From positions 1 to 64,000 of the forward strand of contig JAVBXP010000033.1 in NCBI GenBank assembly GCA_030824495.1: DNA of 64,000 nt, read 5' to 3'. The position numbers and the translations under genes were made by a program. Origin of the DNA: a bacterium. Its GTDB lineage: Bacteria > Pseudomonadota > Alphaproteobacteria > Caulobacterales > Caulobacteraceae. How positions within the stretch are numbered: the first letter of the stretch is position 1; each line of letters opens with the position of its first letter. Below the pieces are notes generated by a model. That model was not told where the DNA came from, did not search any database, and worked only from the letters and a program-made list of their open reading frames with translations. Below are positions 52,018 to 61,635 of this stretch, piece by piece.

Positions 52018-53157
52018 ATGGATTTCGCCCTCTCCGACGATCAGCGCGCAATACAAGGCGCGGCCATGGCCTTTTCTGAGGCTGAACTTGCCCCGCACTC
52101 GGCGCGCTGGGATGAGGAAAAGCACTTCCCTACGGACGTTTTGCGCCGGGCGGCGCAGATGGGGTTCGCCGGAATCTACATCGGCGAGGATGTCGGCGGC
52201 GCAGGCCTGACTCGGTTGGACGCTTCGATTGTCTTCGAGGCGCTCAGCTATGGCGACGTCTCGGTTGCGGCCTATCTCACGATCCACAACATGGCCTCGT
52301 GGATGATCGACCGGTTTGGCGATGATCAGTTGCGCCAGCGCTATCTGCCGCGCCTAACCAGCATGGAACTGATCGCTAGCTACTGCCTGACCGAGCCGGG
52401 GTCTGGCTCCGACGCCGCGGCGCTGCGGACGAGCGCGGTCCTGAACGGCGACCACTATGTGCTCAACGGGTCGAAGGCCTTCATCTCGGGCGGCGGGGTC
52501 TCAGACCTCTATGTGGTGATGGCCCGCACCGGCGAGGCGGGCGCAAAGGGCGTGTCGGCCTTCGTGGTCGAGAACGGCACGCCGGGCCTGTCGTTTGGGG
52601 CCCAGGAAAGGAAGATGGGGTGGAACGCCCAGCCCACCGCCCAGGTGAATTTCGACAATCTCCGGATCCCGGCGGCCAACCGGATCGGCGGGGAGGGCGA
52701 GGGGTTTCGCTTTGCGATGATGGGGCTGGATGGCGGGCGGCTGAACATCGCCTCGTGTTCGCTCGGAGGCGCTCAGTTCGCCCTGGACACGGCCCAGGCC
52801 TACATGAGCGAGCGCAAGCAGTTCGGAAAGCAACTGGCCGATTTCCAGGCCCTGCAGTTCAAAATCGCTGACATGGCCACTGAGCTTGAGGCCGCGCGCC
52901 TGATGGTGCGCCGGGCGGCGCATGCGCTGGATAACCGCGACCCCCAGGCGACCAAGTACTGCGCCATGGCCAAGCGGTTCGCCACCGATGCGGGCTTTCA
53001 CGTGGCCAATCAGGCGCTGCAGCTGCACGGCGGCTACGGATATCTGAAAGACTACCCGCTCGAGAGAATCGTCCGCGACCTGCGGGTCCACCAGATCCTT
53101 GAAGGCACCAACGAAATCATGCGGGTGATCATCGCCCGGGAGATGTTCCGGCAATGA
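52018..53157 (+). CDS. Acyl-CoA dehydrogenase, probable isobutyryl-CoA dehydrogenase of valine catabolism
   Basis: 379 aa. Typical ACAD marks: FALSDDQRAIQGAAMAFSE (N-terminal helix), CLTEPGSGSDAAAL, GSKAFISGGG, YMSERKQFGKQLADFQALQFKIADMA (split here into blocks) and QLHGGYGYLKDYPLERIVRDLRVHQILEGTNEIM. The clade and neighbours fit isobutyryl-CoA (branched short-chain) dehydrogenase: the next gene encodes 3-hydroxyisobutyryl-CoA hydrolase and overlaps this one by four bases. Upstream region (51912-52017) must hold the promoter, divergent to the hemB operon. Confidence 0.93.
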   Translation: MDFALSDDQRAIQGAAMAFSEAELAPHSARWDEEKHFPTDVLRRAAQMGFAGIYIGEDVGGAGLTRLDASIVFEALSYGDVSVAAYLTIHNMASWMIDRFGDDQLRQRYLPRLTSMELIASYCLTEPGSGSDAAALRTSAVLNGDHYVLNGSKAFISGGGVSDLYVVMARTGEAGAKGVSAFVVENGTPGLSFGAQERKMGWNAQPTAQVNFDNLRIPAANRIGGEGEGFRFAMMGLDGGRLNIASCSLGGAQFALDTAQAYMSERKQFGKQLADFQALQFKIADMATELEAARLMVRRAAHALDNRDPQATKYCAMAKRFATDAGFHVANQALQLHGGYGYLKDYPLERIVRDLRVHQILEGTNEIMRVIIAREMFRQ

Positions 53158-54197
53158 GCGACGTCCTGACCCGTATCGAGGGCCGTGTCGGCCGGATCAC
53201 CCTGAACCGGCCGCAGGCATTGCACGCCCTGACGACCGACATGTGCCAGGTGATGACCGAGGTGCTGCTGGCCTGGCGTGAGGACCCGGCCGTCGAGTTG
53301 GTGCTGCTGGATCACGCGGGCGAGCGCGGCTTCTGCGCGGGCGGCGACATCCGGATGCTGGCCGAGAGTGGGGCGGGCGATGGCAAGGCTGCGCGCGAGT
53401 TCTTCTTTATCGAATACCGGCTGAACCACCTCTTGTTCGAGTACCCAAAGCCGGTCGCGGTGATCATGGACGGGATCACCATGGGCGGCGGCGTCGGTCT
53501 GGCCATGCCGGCCCGCTACCGGATCGCCACTGAAAAGACGACCTTCGCGATGCCGGAAACTGGCATCGGCCTGTTCCCTGATGTCGGAGGCGGCTGGTTC
53601 CTGCCGCGCATGCCAGGCCATATCGGTCTGTGGCTGGCGCTGACCGGCGCGCGGATCAAGGCGGCCGATTGCGAGCTGGTCGGGGTCGCCACCGACTTCG
53701 TGGAGAGCGTCAAGATCGCGGAACTGAAGGCCGCCATCCTGGCCGATCCCGCCGCGATCGAGACGATCCTGACGGAGTACGAGGGGGACGCCGGCCGCCC
53801 GCCGCTGGCGCAGCACCAGGAAGAGATCGACAAGGTCTTCGCGCTGGACAGCCTTGAGGCGATCTTGGCTGCGCTAAGGGCCTCGGGGAGTGACTGGGCT
53901 AATGAACAGCTCAAGGTGATGGCCACCAAGTCGCCTCAGACCATGAAGGTGGCGTTGCGGCAGCTTCAGCTCGGCGGCCAAGCCAAGACCTTCGCCGAGA
54001 ACATGGCGATGGAATACCGGATCGGGGCGCGTGTCGTGCAAAGGCACGATTTCCTGGAGGGCGTTCGGGCCGTGATCGTCGAGAAGGATCACGCGCCGCG
54101 CTGGAATCCTCCTACGCCGGAAGGCGTCAGCGAAACCATGCTCGATGCGATTTTTGCAGGTCTTCCTTCCACAGAGGAGTGGACGCCCCTAACTTGA
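53154..54197 (+). CDS. 3-hydroxyisobutyryl-CoA hydrolase (crotonase superfamily)
   Basis: 347 aa, longer than a simple enoyl-CoA hydratase. The crotonase core has LNRPQALHAL, AGERGFCAGGDIRML, DGITMGGGVGLAMP, and MPETGIGLFPDVGGGWFLPRM with the Glu/Asp pair typical of HIBYL-CoA hydrolases. A C-terminal helical extension follows (about 250-340). It hydrolyses 3-hydroxyisobutyryl-CoA to the free acid in valine degradation. The ATG overlaps the dehydrogenase stop. A gap of 41 bases separates it from the next gene. Confidence 0.92.
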   Translation: MSDVLTRIEGRVGRITLNRPQALHALTTDMCQVMTEVLLAWREDPAVELVLLDHAGERGFCAGGDIRMLAESGAGDGKAAREFFFIEYRLNHLLFEYPKPVAVIMDGITMGGGVGLAMPARYRIATEKTTFAMPETGIGLFPDVGGGWFLPRMPGHIGLWLALTGARIKAADCELVGVATDFVESVKIAELKAAILADPAAIETILTEYEGDAGRPPLAQHQEEIDKVFALDSLEAILAALRASGSDWANEQLKVMATKSPQTMKVALRQLQLGGQAKTFAENMAMEYRIGARVVQRHDFLEGVRAVIVEKDHAPRWNPPTPEGVSETMLDAIFAGLPSTEEWTPLT

Positions 54198-54238
54198 GCG
54201 CAACGGCGGCCATCGAGCACGCCGATGGAGGAAGCAAG

Positions 54239-54964
54239 ATGACGCGCAATCTGTTGATGGCCGCCAGTGCGGCCCTGTTGCTTTCCGTGTCCGCTGCTCA
54301 CGCCGCGCCGCCGGCCAACATCACAGCTGCTGTCGCCGACGCCAGCCGACCTTCGGCCGACAAGGCCCGAGACGCCGCCCGCCAACCCGCCGAAATATTG
54401 ACCTTCGCGGGGGTGAAACCGGGCGACAAGGTCGTCGAGATCCTGCCCGGCGGGGGGTATTTCACCCGCGTGCTCAGCGCCGCTGTTGGGCCGACCGGCA
54501 AGGTTTACGCCGCCGTGCCGGCCGGCGATGTCGAAAAGACCAAGGCGGCCCTGCAGAAAGGCAATGTCGAGGTCGTCACCCTGGACGCCAAGGACTTCAA
54601 GACGCCCGAGCCGGTGGACGTGATGTTCACGGCCCAGAACTACCACGACTTCCATCTGAAGCAGCTGGCGCTGGACGTGCCGGCGGTGAACAAGACGCTC
54701 TACAACACGATCAAGCCGGGTGGGACGTTGCTCATCATCGACCATACGGCTGTGACGGGCGCCCCCATCGAAGTCGCCGACAGCCTGCACCGGATCGATC
54801 CGGCCATCGTCAAGCGCGAGGTAGAGTCGGCAGGCTTCAAGTTCGTCGGCGAGGACAATGCGATCCGCAATCCGGCCGACGACAAGACGGTGAACGTGTT
54901 CGACCCGAAGATCCGCGGGAAGACCGACCAGTTCGTCTACAAGTTCCAGAAGCCCAAGGCCTAG
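54239..54964 (+). CDS. Predicted exported class I SAM-dependent methyltransferase
   Basis: 241 aa from ATG 54239 with a perfect GGAGG ribosome site. The N-terminus is a clear signal peptide (MTRNLLMAASAALLLSVS, cleaved near AHA-A, residue 22-23). A Rossmann methyltransferase core follows: VVEILPGGGYFT (65-76) as motif I, DVMFTAQNYHDFH and LKPGGTLLIIDH-like motif regions. A SAM-dependent enzyme in the periplasm is puzzling because SAM is cytosolic. It sits inside a valine operon, three bases before the next gene. Substrate unknown. Confidence 0.85.
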   Translation: MTRNLLMAASAALLLSVSAAHAAPPANITAAVADASRPSADKARDAARQPAEILTFAGVKPGDKVVEILPGGGYFTRVLSAAVGPTGKVYAAVPAGDVEKTKAALQKGNVEVVTLDAKDFKTPEPVDVMFTAQNYHDFHLKQLALDVPAVNKTLYNTIKPGGTLLIIDHTAVTGAPIEVADSLHRIDPAIVKREVESAGFKFVGEDNAIRNPADDKTVNVFDPKIRGKTDQFVYKFQKPKA

Positions 54965-54966
54965 TC

Positions 54967-55860
54967 ATGCGCATCGCGTTCATCGGCCTGGGCAACATGG
55001 GCGGCGGCATGGCCGCCAATCAGGTCAAGGCGGGCCACGAGGTCGCGGCATTCGACCTCTCGGCCCAGGCGCTGGATCGCGCCACAGCGGCGGGGTGCTC
55101 GCCCGCCGCCAGCGTGGCCGAGGCGGTCAAGAGTGCGGACGCTGTGGTGACCATGCTGCCAGCCGGGGACCACGTCCGCGCCGTCTATACCGAGCACATT
55201 CTGCCCAATGCGCCCAAGACCGCGATGTTGATCGATTGCTCGACCATCGACGTCGAGAGCGCCCGGGCTGTCGGCCTCCAGGCGCGCGAATTGGGATTCC
55301 GGTTCGCCGACGCCCCAGTCTCCGGCGGCACTTCGGCGGCGGATGCTGGCACGCTGGCCTTCATGGTCGGCTGCGACGAGGCCGATTTCCCCGCGATCGA
55401 GGCGGTCATCCAGCCGATGGCGCGGGCGGTGATTCGAGCGGGAGATCACGGGGCGGGGCAGGCGGCCAAGATCTGCAACAACATGGTGCTCGGCATTTCC
55501 ATGCTTGGCGTCTGCGAAGCTTTCGCCCTGGCAGAAAAGCTTGGTCTCGATAGCGAGCGGTTCTTCGAGATCGCCAACCAGTCCTCTGGCCAATGCTGGT
55601 CGTTGTCGACCTACTGCCCGTGGCCAGGCCCGGTGGCTACCGCGCCGTCGAACCGTGGTTATGAGGGCGGATTTGCCACAGCCATGATGCTGAAGGACTT
55701 GAAGCTGGCGCAGCAGGCCGCTGCTACGGCCGGCGCCGCTGCGCCGATGGGGGCCCAGGCAGAGGGGCTGTACGCCTTATTTGATCGGCTGGGATACGGA
55801 ACTAAGGACTTCTCCGGAATTGTGCAGATGCTTCGCGGTCGCTTGGATGAACTCGCTTGA
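54967..55860 (+). CDS. mmsB: 3-hydroxyisobutyrate dehydrogenase
   Basis: 297 aa. GLGNMGGGMA Rossmann motif at the start, EHILPNAPKTAMLIDCSTID, DAPVSGGTSAADAGTL (substrate loop), GAGQAAKICNNMVLGI with the catalytic Lys, and WSLSTYCPWPGPV, a sequence characteristic of true HIBADH enzymes (MmsB). It oxidises 3-hydroxyisobutyrate to methylmalonate semialdehyde with NAD+. It ends the valine operon, two bases after the methyltransferase stop. Confidence 0.95.
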   Translation: MRIAFIGLGNMGGGMAANQVKAGHEVAAFDLSAQALDRATAAGCSPAASVAEAVKSADAVVTMLPAGDHVRAVYTEHILPNAPKTAMLIDCSTIDVESARAVGLQARELGFRFADAPVSGGTSAADAGTLAFMVGCDEADFPAIEAVIQPMARAVIRAGDHGAGQAAKICNNMVLGISMLGVCEAFALAEKLGLDSERFFEIANQSSGQCWSLSTYCPWPGPVATAPSNRGYEGGFATAMMLKDLKLAQQAAATAGAAAPMGAQAEGLYALFDRLGYGTKDFSGIVQMLRGRLDELA

Positions 55861-55916
55861 TCGATCACGAAGGCTGAGCAGCCGCTTACGAATTCTGATC
55901 GACTGCGGCGTGACAG

Positions 55917-55928
55917 ATTGTAGACAAT
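55917..55928. promoter_or_regulatory. Short palindrome in the hemA upstream region
   Basis: ATTGT-AG-ACAAT, perfect 5-bp arms, 89 bases before the hemA ATG. It might be a regulator site; no specific factor is implied. Confidence 0.3.
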
Positions 55929-56016
55929 CGGCGCGGGTGGCGCGATAAGCCCGGCCATATCAAGAGGACCGCCCGCGGCGCGAGATCGTCGAACGTCCAG
56001 GGCGGAGTTCAAATCG

Positions 56017-57246
56017 ATGGATTACAAGAACGCCTTCGCTTCCGCCCTCGAACAGATTCGTTCGGAAGGCCGATACCGAGTGTTCGCCGATTTGAAGCGT
56101 CATCGCGGCCAGTTTCCGCAGGCGACGTGGACTCAGGCTGACGGCTCGCAGTGCGACGTCGTGGTCTGGTGCTCGAACGACTACCTCGGTCAGGGGCAGA
56201 ACCCCATCGTGACCGACGCCATGCACAAGGCGATCGACGAAGCCGGCGCGGGCTCGGGCGGCACGCGCAACATTTCGGGCACCACGCACTACCATGTCGA
56301 GCTGGAGCATGAGCTCGCCGACCTGCATGGCAAGGAAGCGGCTCTTCTCTTCACCTCGGGCTACGTCTCCAACGAGGCGTCGCTCTCGACGCTGTTCAAG
56401 ATCCTGCCGGGTCTGATCATCTTCTCCGACGAGTTGAACCATAACTCGATGATCTCCGGCATCCGGGCCGGCGGTCGTGAGAGCCGCCGGGTCTTCCGCC
56501 ACAACGATCTAGCTCACCTCGAGGAACTGCTGGCCGCCGCGCCGGCCGATGCGCCTAAGGTGATCGCTTTCGAAAGCGTCTATTCCATGGACGGCGACAT
56601 CGCCGACATGGCTGGCACCGTGGCCTTGGCCAAGAAGTACGGCGCCATGACCTATCTGGACGAAGTCCACGCGGTCGGCATGTACGGACCGCGCGGCGCG
56701 GGCGTCGCTGAGCGGGACGGCGTGATGGATCAGATCGACATTGTCGAGGGCACGCTGGGCAAGGCGTTTGGCGTGATGGGCGGCTACATCGCCGCCGACG
56801 CTGTGATCGTGGATGCGATCCGCTCCTATGCCGACGGCTTCATCTTCACGACGTCGATCCCGCCGGCGCTGGCGGCCGGAGCGGTTGCTTCGATTCGTTG
56901 GCTCAAGGAGCACAACGAGGTGCGCGAGGCTCATCAGGAGCGCGCTGCGACCCTGAAGGCCCGTCTTCGCAAGGCCGGCCTGCCGGTGATGGACTCGGTC
57001 AGCCATATCGTGCCGGTGCTGGTGGGCGACGCGGTCCACTGCAAGATGATTTCGGACATCCTGCTGGCCGATCACGGCATCTACGTGCAGCCGATCAACT
57101 ATCCCACCGTGCCGCGCGGCACTGAGCGCCTGCGCTTTACGCCGTCGCCCGCCCATACCGACGAGATGATGGACGCCTTGGCCGATGCGCTTGAGAAGCT
57201 GTGGGTCCATTGCAACATTGCGCGTGTCGGCGGCGTCGCGGCCTAG
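56017..57246 (+). CDS. hemA: 5-aminolevulinate synthase
   Basis: PLP enzyme that condenses glycine and succinyl-CoA to ALA, the C4 entry to haem used by alphaproteobacteria. The 409-aa chain starts [23 protein letters not shown], has [55 protein letters not shown] with PLP-binding Lys 249, and [21 protein letters not shown] lies 12 bases before ATG. It follows the valine operon but with a 156-base gap and its own probable promoter. Confidence 0.97.
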   Translation: MDYKNAFASALEQIRSEGRYRVFADLKRHRGQFPQATWTQADGSQCDVVVWCSNDYLGQGQNPIVTDAMHKAIDEAGAGSGGTRNISGTTHYHVELEHELADLHGKEAALLFTSGYVSNEASLSTLFKILPGLIIFSDELNHNSMISGIRAGGRESRRVFRHNDLAHLEELLAAAPADAPKVIAFESVYSMDGDIADMAGTVALAKKYGAMTYLDEVHAVGMYGPRGAGVAERDGVMDQIDIVEGTLGKAFGVMGGYIAADAVIVDAIRSYADGFIFTTSIPPALAAGAVASIRWLKEHNEVREAHQERAATLKARLRKAGLPVMDSVSHIVPVLVGDAVHCKMISDILLADHGIYVQPINYPTVPRGTERLRFTPSPAHTDEMMDALADALEKLWVHCNIARVGGVAA

Positions 57247-57261
57247 TCGATTTTGCTATAT

Positions 57262-57287
57262 GAGATGACGCAGGCCTGCGTCATCTC
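57262..57287. terminator. Perfect palindrome after hemA
   Basis: 26 bases forming 13-bp arms GAGATGACGCAGG and its complement with no spacer (a four-base loop once folded), 16 bases past the hemA stop. Likely a transcription end signal for hemA, although no T tract follows. Confidence 0.6.
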
Positions 57288-57484
57288 GGCCTTCTTGGAG
57301 AACCAACGGGTTCACAAAACAAGCTGATTGCTATGCCTCGGACGAGGCTCAAACGTCCCACTCACATCCGCGCTTGCGGCGCTTTGACTGGAACCTGGGA
57401 ACGCGCTTCTGCGCAGTTCCCGCCAAATTTCCTGTCGCTCCTGCTAGATCCCCATTTCGTGGGAAGGAGCGCAGGGCATCGCCT

Positions 57485-57916
57485 TCACTTACCTCGACGC
57501 ACGCCCCGGCCCAGGCCGATTTCCTTGGCGAAGGCCGAGCGCCTCGCCGCGTAGGCCGGTGCGACCATCGGATAGTCGGGCGGCAATCCCCAGCGGCGAC
57601 GATAGTCGTCGGGGCTCATGTCGTAGCGCGAGCGCAGGTAGCGCTTGAGCATCTTGAGCTTCTTGCCGTCTTCCAGGCAGACGATGAAGTCGTGCTGGAT
57701 GGAACGATTTATGGGGACAGCGGGTTTGGGTCTTTCTTCCGGCACGGCGACGGTCGATCGATTGAGGCCTTCCAGCGCTCCGTAGACCGATCGAATAATA
57801 TCGGGGACCGCGTCGGCGGATACGGAATTTCGGCTGACATAGGCCGCGACGATGTCCGCGCCCAGTCGCATCAGTTCCTCGCCCGAACGCCCCTCAGGCT
57901 CGGCTTCGATACTCAT
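57485..57916 (-). CDS. mucR: MucR/Ros-family transcriptional regulator
   Basis: 143 aa. The N-terminal half ([30 protein letters not shown]) is the oligomerisation part. The C-terminal half is the Ros/MucR DNA-binding domain: [18 protein letters not shown], then [16 protein letters not shown] and [22 protein letters not shown]. Compared with Ros (C-x2-C...H-x4-5-H), the second Cys is Asp and both usual His positions read Tyr (RYL, RSRY), so normal zinc binding looks lost. MucR proteins are H-NS-like silencers; in Caulobacter they repress cell-cycle genes. Convergent with hemA. Confidence 0.92.
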   Translation of the reverse strand: MSIEAEPEGRSGEELMRLGADIVAAYVSRNSVSADAVPDIIRSVYGALEGLNRSTVAVPEERPKPAVPINRSIQHDFIVCLEDGKKLKMLKRYLRSRYDMSPDDYRRRWGLPPDYPMVAPAYAARRSAFAKEIGLGRGVRRGK

Positions 57917-58104
57917 TCAGGATCCCCTGGCAACACGATGAACCGCAACGGGCGCGCGCAAGCACGCGCACCCCCACGTTTGACGCAACGTCGCAGAGAG
58001 AAGTTCGTTCCCCGCCGTTGGATCACGCGACCGATGGCGTTAAAGAGCGCTCGACGAGGCGCTCGCCCGATATCCGCCTCCACCGTTTCCCGAAAGGCCC
58101 GCCC

Positions 58105-59394
58105 ATGACCGTGCACGCCCAAACCCCAGCAGACGCATTCTTCACGTCCAACGTCGCCCAGACCGATCCCGACATCGCCGCGGTGCTGTCCGGCGAGCTG
58201 AAGCGCCAGCAGGATCAGATCGAGCTGATCGCGTCGGAGAACATCGTGTCGCAGGCCGTCCTCGACGCCCAGGGCTCGGTGCTGACCAACAAGTACGCCG
58301 AAGGCTATCCGGGCAAACGCTACTACGGCGGCTGTGAAGTCGTCGACGTGGCCGAGGAAATCGCCATTGCGCGGGCCAAGCAGATCTTTGGCTGTGAGTA
58401 CGCCAACGTCCAACCGCATTCGGGCAGCCAGGCGAACCAGGCGGTGTTCATGGCGACCATGAGCCCGGGCGACACCTTCATGGGCATGGACTTGTCGGCC
58501 GGCGGTCACCTGACTCACGGCAAGAACGTGAACCAGTCGGGCAAGTGGTTCCGGCCGGTCGCCTACGGCGTGCGCCAGCAAGACCATCTGATCGACTACG
58601 ACATGGCCGCTGAGGTCGCCCTGGCTGAGAAGCCCAAGGTGATCATCGCTGGGGGCTCGGCCTATAGCCGCCACATCGACTTCGCCCGTTTCAAGGAGAT
58701 CGCTGACAGCGTCGACGCGCTTCTGATGGTCGATATCGCCCACTATGCGGGCCTGGTGGCCGGCGGGGCCTATCCGAACCCGTTCCCGCATGCCGACATT
58801 GTCACCACCACCACGCACAAGACCCTGCGGGGCCCGCGTGGCGGCATGATCCTGACCAACTCCAAGAAATTGGCCAAGAAGATCGACTCAGCGGTGTTCC
58901 CAGGCCTTCAGGGCGGACCGTTGATGCACGTGATCGCCGCCAAGGCGGTGGCGTTCGGCGAGGCCTTGAAGCCCGAGTTCAAACAATACGCCCGTCAGGT
59001 CGTCGATAACGCCCGCGCCCTGTCCGACAGCCTGCAGACCGCCGGTTTCAAGATCGTCTCCAACGGCACCGACAGCCATCTGATGCTGGTCGACCTGACG
59101 CCGAAAGGCGTGAGCGGTTCGGACGCCGAGGTGGCCCTCGAACGCGCCCTCATCACCACCAACAAGAACGGCATCCCGTTCGACCCGCTTCCCCCGATGC
59201 AGACCTCGGGCCTGCGGGTTGGCACCCCGGCCGGCACGACCCGCGGCTTCGGCCCCGGTGAATTCCGTCAGATCGGAACCTGGATTGGCGAGGTTCTCGA
59301 TGGCCTGGCGACGGGCGGCGACAACTCGGCGGTGGAAGCCAAGGTGCGGGACGAAGTCCTGGCGCTCACGAAACGCTTCCCCATCTACAGCTAG
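58105..59394 (+). CDS. glyA: Serine hydroxymethyltransferase
   Basis: PLP enzyme that interconverts serine and glycine and charges tetrahydrofolate. It is 429 aa from ATG 58105 (AAAGG upstream). Motifs: [58 protein letters not shown] and [14 protein letters not shown] with Schiff-base Lys 239. It heads a plus-strand series that runs through nrdR, rib genes, nusB and thiL; the 42-base gap to nrdR suggests possible co-transcription. Confidence 0.97.
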   Translation: MTVHAQTPADAFFTSNVAQTDPDIAAVLSGELKRQQDQIELIASENIVSQAVLDAQGSVLTNKYAEGYPGKRYYGGCEVVDVAEEIAIARAKQIFGCEYANVQPHSGSQANQAVFMATMSPGDTFMGMDLSAGGHLTHGKNVNQSGKWFRPVAYGVRQQDHLIDYDMAAEVALAEKPKVIIAGGSAYSRHIDFARFKEIADSVDALLMVDIAHYAGLVAGGAYPNPFPHADIVTTTTHKTLRGPRGGMILTNSKKLAKKIDSAVFPGLQGGPLMHVIAAKAVAFGEALKPEFKQYARQVVDNARALSDSLQTAGFKIVSNGTDSHLMLVDLTPKGVSGSDAEVALERALITTNKNGIPFDPLPPMQTSGLRVGTPAGTTRGFGPGEFRQIGTWIGEVLDGLATGGDNSAVEAKVRDEVLALTKRFPIYS

Positions 59395-59436
59395 ACCCTG
59401 TATCTGGGGGGCTGGTTAGCCAGAAGGGGCTAGATC

Positions 59437-59910
59437 ATGCGGTGCCCGTTCTGCGGCCACGCCGAAAGCCAAGTGAAGGACAGCCGCCCGTCGGAAGACG
59501 GCGCGGCTATCCGCCGTCGCCGGCTCTGTCCGGAGTGCGAAGGCCGCTTCACCACCTTCGAGCGGGTGCAGCTGCGCGAGCTGACGATCCTGAAGCGGTC
59601 TGGGCGGCGTACGCCGTTCGACCGCGACAAGCTCGCCCGCTCGATCGCCCTGGCCACGCGCAAGCGGCCCATCGAGCCAGACCGGATCGAGAAGATGATC
59701 TCGACCATCGTGCGTCAGCTCGAAAGCATGGGCGAAACCGAACTGCCGTCTTCGGCAGTCGGCGAGCTGATCATGAAAAACCTGAAGGGCCTCGATGACG
59801 TGGCCTATGTCCGCTACGCCTCGGTCTACCGCGACTTCCGGGAAGCCGGTGAGTTCGCGACCTTCCTCGGCAAAGAGGGGCTGAGCGACGGCGACGAGGA
59901 TGGCCGCTAG
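59437..59910 (+). CDS. nrdR: Transcriptional repressor NrdR
   Basis: 157 aa. An N-terminal zinc ribbon with Cys 3, 6, 31 and 34 (RCPFCG and [13 protein letters not shown]) is followed by an ATP-cone domain ([32 protein letters not shown]). NrdR senses ATP/dATP and represses ribonucleotide reductase genes. Its position after glyA and before the rib genes is conserved in many alphaproteobacteria. It overlaps the ribD-like gene by 11 bases. Confidence 0.97.
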   Translation: MRCPFCGHAESQVKDSRPSEDGAAIRRRRLCPECEGRFTTFERVQLRELTILKRSGRRTPFDRDKLARSIALATRKRPIEPDRIEKMISTIVRQLESMGETELPSSAVGELIMKNLKGLDDVAYVRYASVYRDFREAGEFATFLGKEGLSDGDEDGR

Positions 59911-60550
59911 CGTCACGCTCAAGCTGGCCACCTCGCTGGATGGCCGCATCGCGACCGCCTCGGGCGAGAGCCGCTGGATCACCGGGGCGCAAGCGCGCGA
60001 GGCCGTGCACCGGCTGCGGGCCGAGCATGACGCCGTCTTGGTTGGGGTGGAAACCGCCCTGGCCGACGATCCCGAACTGACCGTGCGCCTGGATGGCTGG
60101 AGCGGTCAGCAGCCGGCTCGCGTGGTGCTGGACAGCCGCCAGAGGCTGGCCGACGGGTGCAAGCTGGTCGCCACCGCCCGTGAAGTTCCCACCTATCTGA
60201 TCACCACGACCGCGCCCGAGGCCCGTTTGGTCGCCGCTGGCGTGCGTGTGTTGCAGGTCAAGGCGGTCGGCGACGAACGACCTGAGTTGCATGACGTTGT
60301 GGAAACCCTGGCGGAAGCTGGCCTGAAGCGGCTGTTCGTCGAGGGCGGCGGGCAGGTGGCGGCGAGTTTCCTGCGCTGCGACCTGGTGAACCGCATCGAA
60401 TGGTTTCGGGCGGCGATGGTGATCGGCGGGGAGGGGCGGCCCGGCATCGGCGCCCTGGCGCTGAGCGCCTTGGCCGACGCCCCGCGCCTGCGCAGAATTG
60501 AAGTCCGAGAGGTCGGGGACGACCTCTGGGAGCGTTACGAGAGGATTTGA
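59900..60550 (+). CDS. RibD reductase-domain protein (5-amino-6-ribosylamino-uracil phosphate reductase), no deaminase domain
   Basis: 216 aa that corresponds only to the C-terminal reductase half of bifunctional Rib[26 protein letters not shown] (blocks), [46 protein letters not shown]. The N-terminal zinc deaminase domain (HAE and PCxxxGxxPPC motifs) is absent, and no other copy lies in this window. The start (ATG 59900) lies inside nrdR. The protein can catalyse the reduction of the riboflavin intermediate; the deaminase must come from elsewhere. Confidence 0.85.
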   Translation: MAASVTLKLATSLDGRIATASGESRWITGAQAREAVHRLRAEHDAVLVGVETALADDPELTVRLDGWSGQQPARVVLDSRQRLADGCKLVATAREVPTYLITTTAPEARLVAAGVRVLQVKAVGDERPELHDVVETLAEAGLKRLFVEGGGQVAASFLRCDLVNRIEWFRAAMVIGGEGRPGIGALALSALADAPRLRRIEVREVGDDLWERYERI

Positions 60551-61141
60551 ATGTTCACCGGTATCGTCACCGACGTGGGGCGGCTTCGTGCTGTCCGTGA
60601 GACCAATCGCGACCTTCGTTTCGAGGTCGAAACCAGCTTCGATCTGTCGACGATCGACATGGGCGCCTCGATTAGCCACGCCGGCTGCTGCCTGACCATC
60701 GTCGAGAAGGGCGATAACTGGTTCGCAGTCGAGATTTCCGGCGAGACGACCAGCCTCACGACGCTGGGCGCGTGGAGGGAAGGCGATCCGATCAATCTGG
60801 AGCGCGCCGCGCGCGTCGGCGATGAACTCGGCGGCCATATTGTTTCGGGCCACGTCGACGGCGTCGGCGAGGTGGCCTCGGTCGAGTCCGACGGCGGCTC
60901 GCATCGCGTGAAAATTCGCGTTCCCCGACCGTTGCACCGCTTTATCGCCCCCAAGGGCTCGATCACCGTCGATGGCGTTTCCTTGACCGTCAACGAGGTC
61001 GAGGATGACGTTTTCGGCGTCAATCTGATCCCTCATACCTGGGATGTAACCACGCTGGGCCGGCTCGTTCCGGGCTCGAAGGTCAATCTAGAGATCGACA
61101 TGTTGGCCCGCTATCTCGCCCGCTGGCGAGAAACGGCCTAA
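60551..61141 (+). CDS. ribE: Riboflavin synthase, alpha subunit
   Basis: Dismutation of two 6,7-dimethyl-8-ribityllumazine molecules to riboflavin. The 196-aa protein shows two repeated lumazine-binding barrels: [10 protein letters not shown] with SHAGCCLTI, and [13 protein letters not shown] with [13 protein letters not shown] [13 protein letters not shown]. It begins directly after the ribD-like stop with no spacer. Next is ribH, 29 bases on. Confidence 0.96.
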   Translation: MFTGIVTDVGRLRAVRETNRDLRFEVETSFDLSTIDMGASISHAGCCLTIVEKGDNWFAVEISGETTSLTTLGAWREGDPINLERAARVGDELGGHIVSGHVDGVGEVASVESDGGSHRVKIRVPRPLHRFIAPKGSITVDGVSLTVNEVEDDVFGVNLIPHTWDVTTLGRLVPGSKVNLEIDMLARYLARWRETA

Positions 61142-61170
61142 AGGGTCGGACTGAACAGAGACTGGACCCC

Positions 61171-61635
61171 ATGCTCGAAGAGAAAATCCGCATCCTGATC
61201 GTCGAGGCTCGCTTCTACGACGACCTCGCTGACGAACTGCTGAAGGCTGCGACCGACGTGATTACGGCCCATGACGCCGAGTACGACGTCATCAGCGTGC
61301 CTGGCGCGCTGGAAATCCCCGGCGCCATCGCCATCGCCGAAGAGGGCGGCAGCCGTCCGACCGGCCGGCGCTATGACGGCTACGTCGCGCTCGGCACGGT
61401 GATCCGTGGCGAGACCTATCACTTCGAGATCGTCTCCAACGAATCGGCTCGTGGAATCATGGACCTGGCGGTCGGCAAGCGCCTGGCGATCGGCAACGGC
61501 ATCCTCACCGTCGAGGACGAGGATCAGGCCTGGGCGCGCGCCAAGGCCAGCGAGGGCGACAAGGGCGGCGGCGCTGCGCGCGCTGCGCTCGACATGATCG
61601 AACTCAAGCGTCAGCTGCTCGGCCAAGCGCGATGA
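61171..61635 (+). CDS. ribH: 6,7-dimethyl-8-ribityllumazine synthase
   Basis: 154 aa. Core motifs: [17 protein letters not shown] near the start, [45 protein letters not shown] (blocks) with the active-site His, and [14 protein letters not shown]. It makes lumazine from ribityl-aminouracil and dihydroxybutanone phosphate. The DHBP/GTP cyclohydrolase gene (ribBA) that often lies between ribE and ribH is missing here. The stop overlaps nusB by four bases. Confidence 0.96.
   Translation: MLEEKIRILIVEARFYDDLADELLKAATDVITAHDAEYDVISVPGALEIPGAIAIAEEGGSRPTGRRYDGYVALGTVIRGETYHFEIVSNESARGIMDLAVGKRLAIGNGILTVEDEDQAWARAKASEGDKGGGAARAALDMIELKRQLLGQAR

Noticed and set aside
57333..57554. 73-codon plus-strand frame between hemA and mucR
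   Set aside because: Arg/Pro/His-rich, overlaps mucR, no ribosome site.
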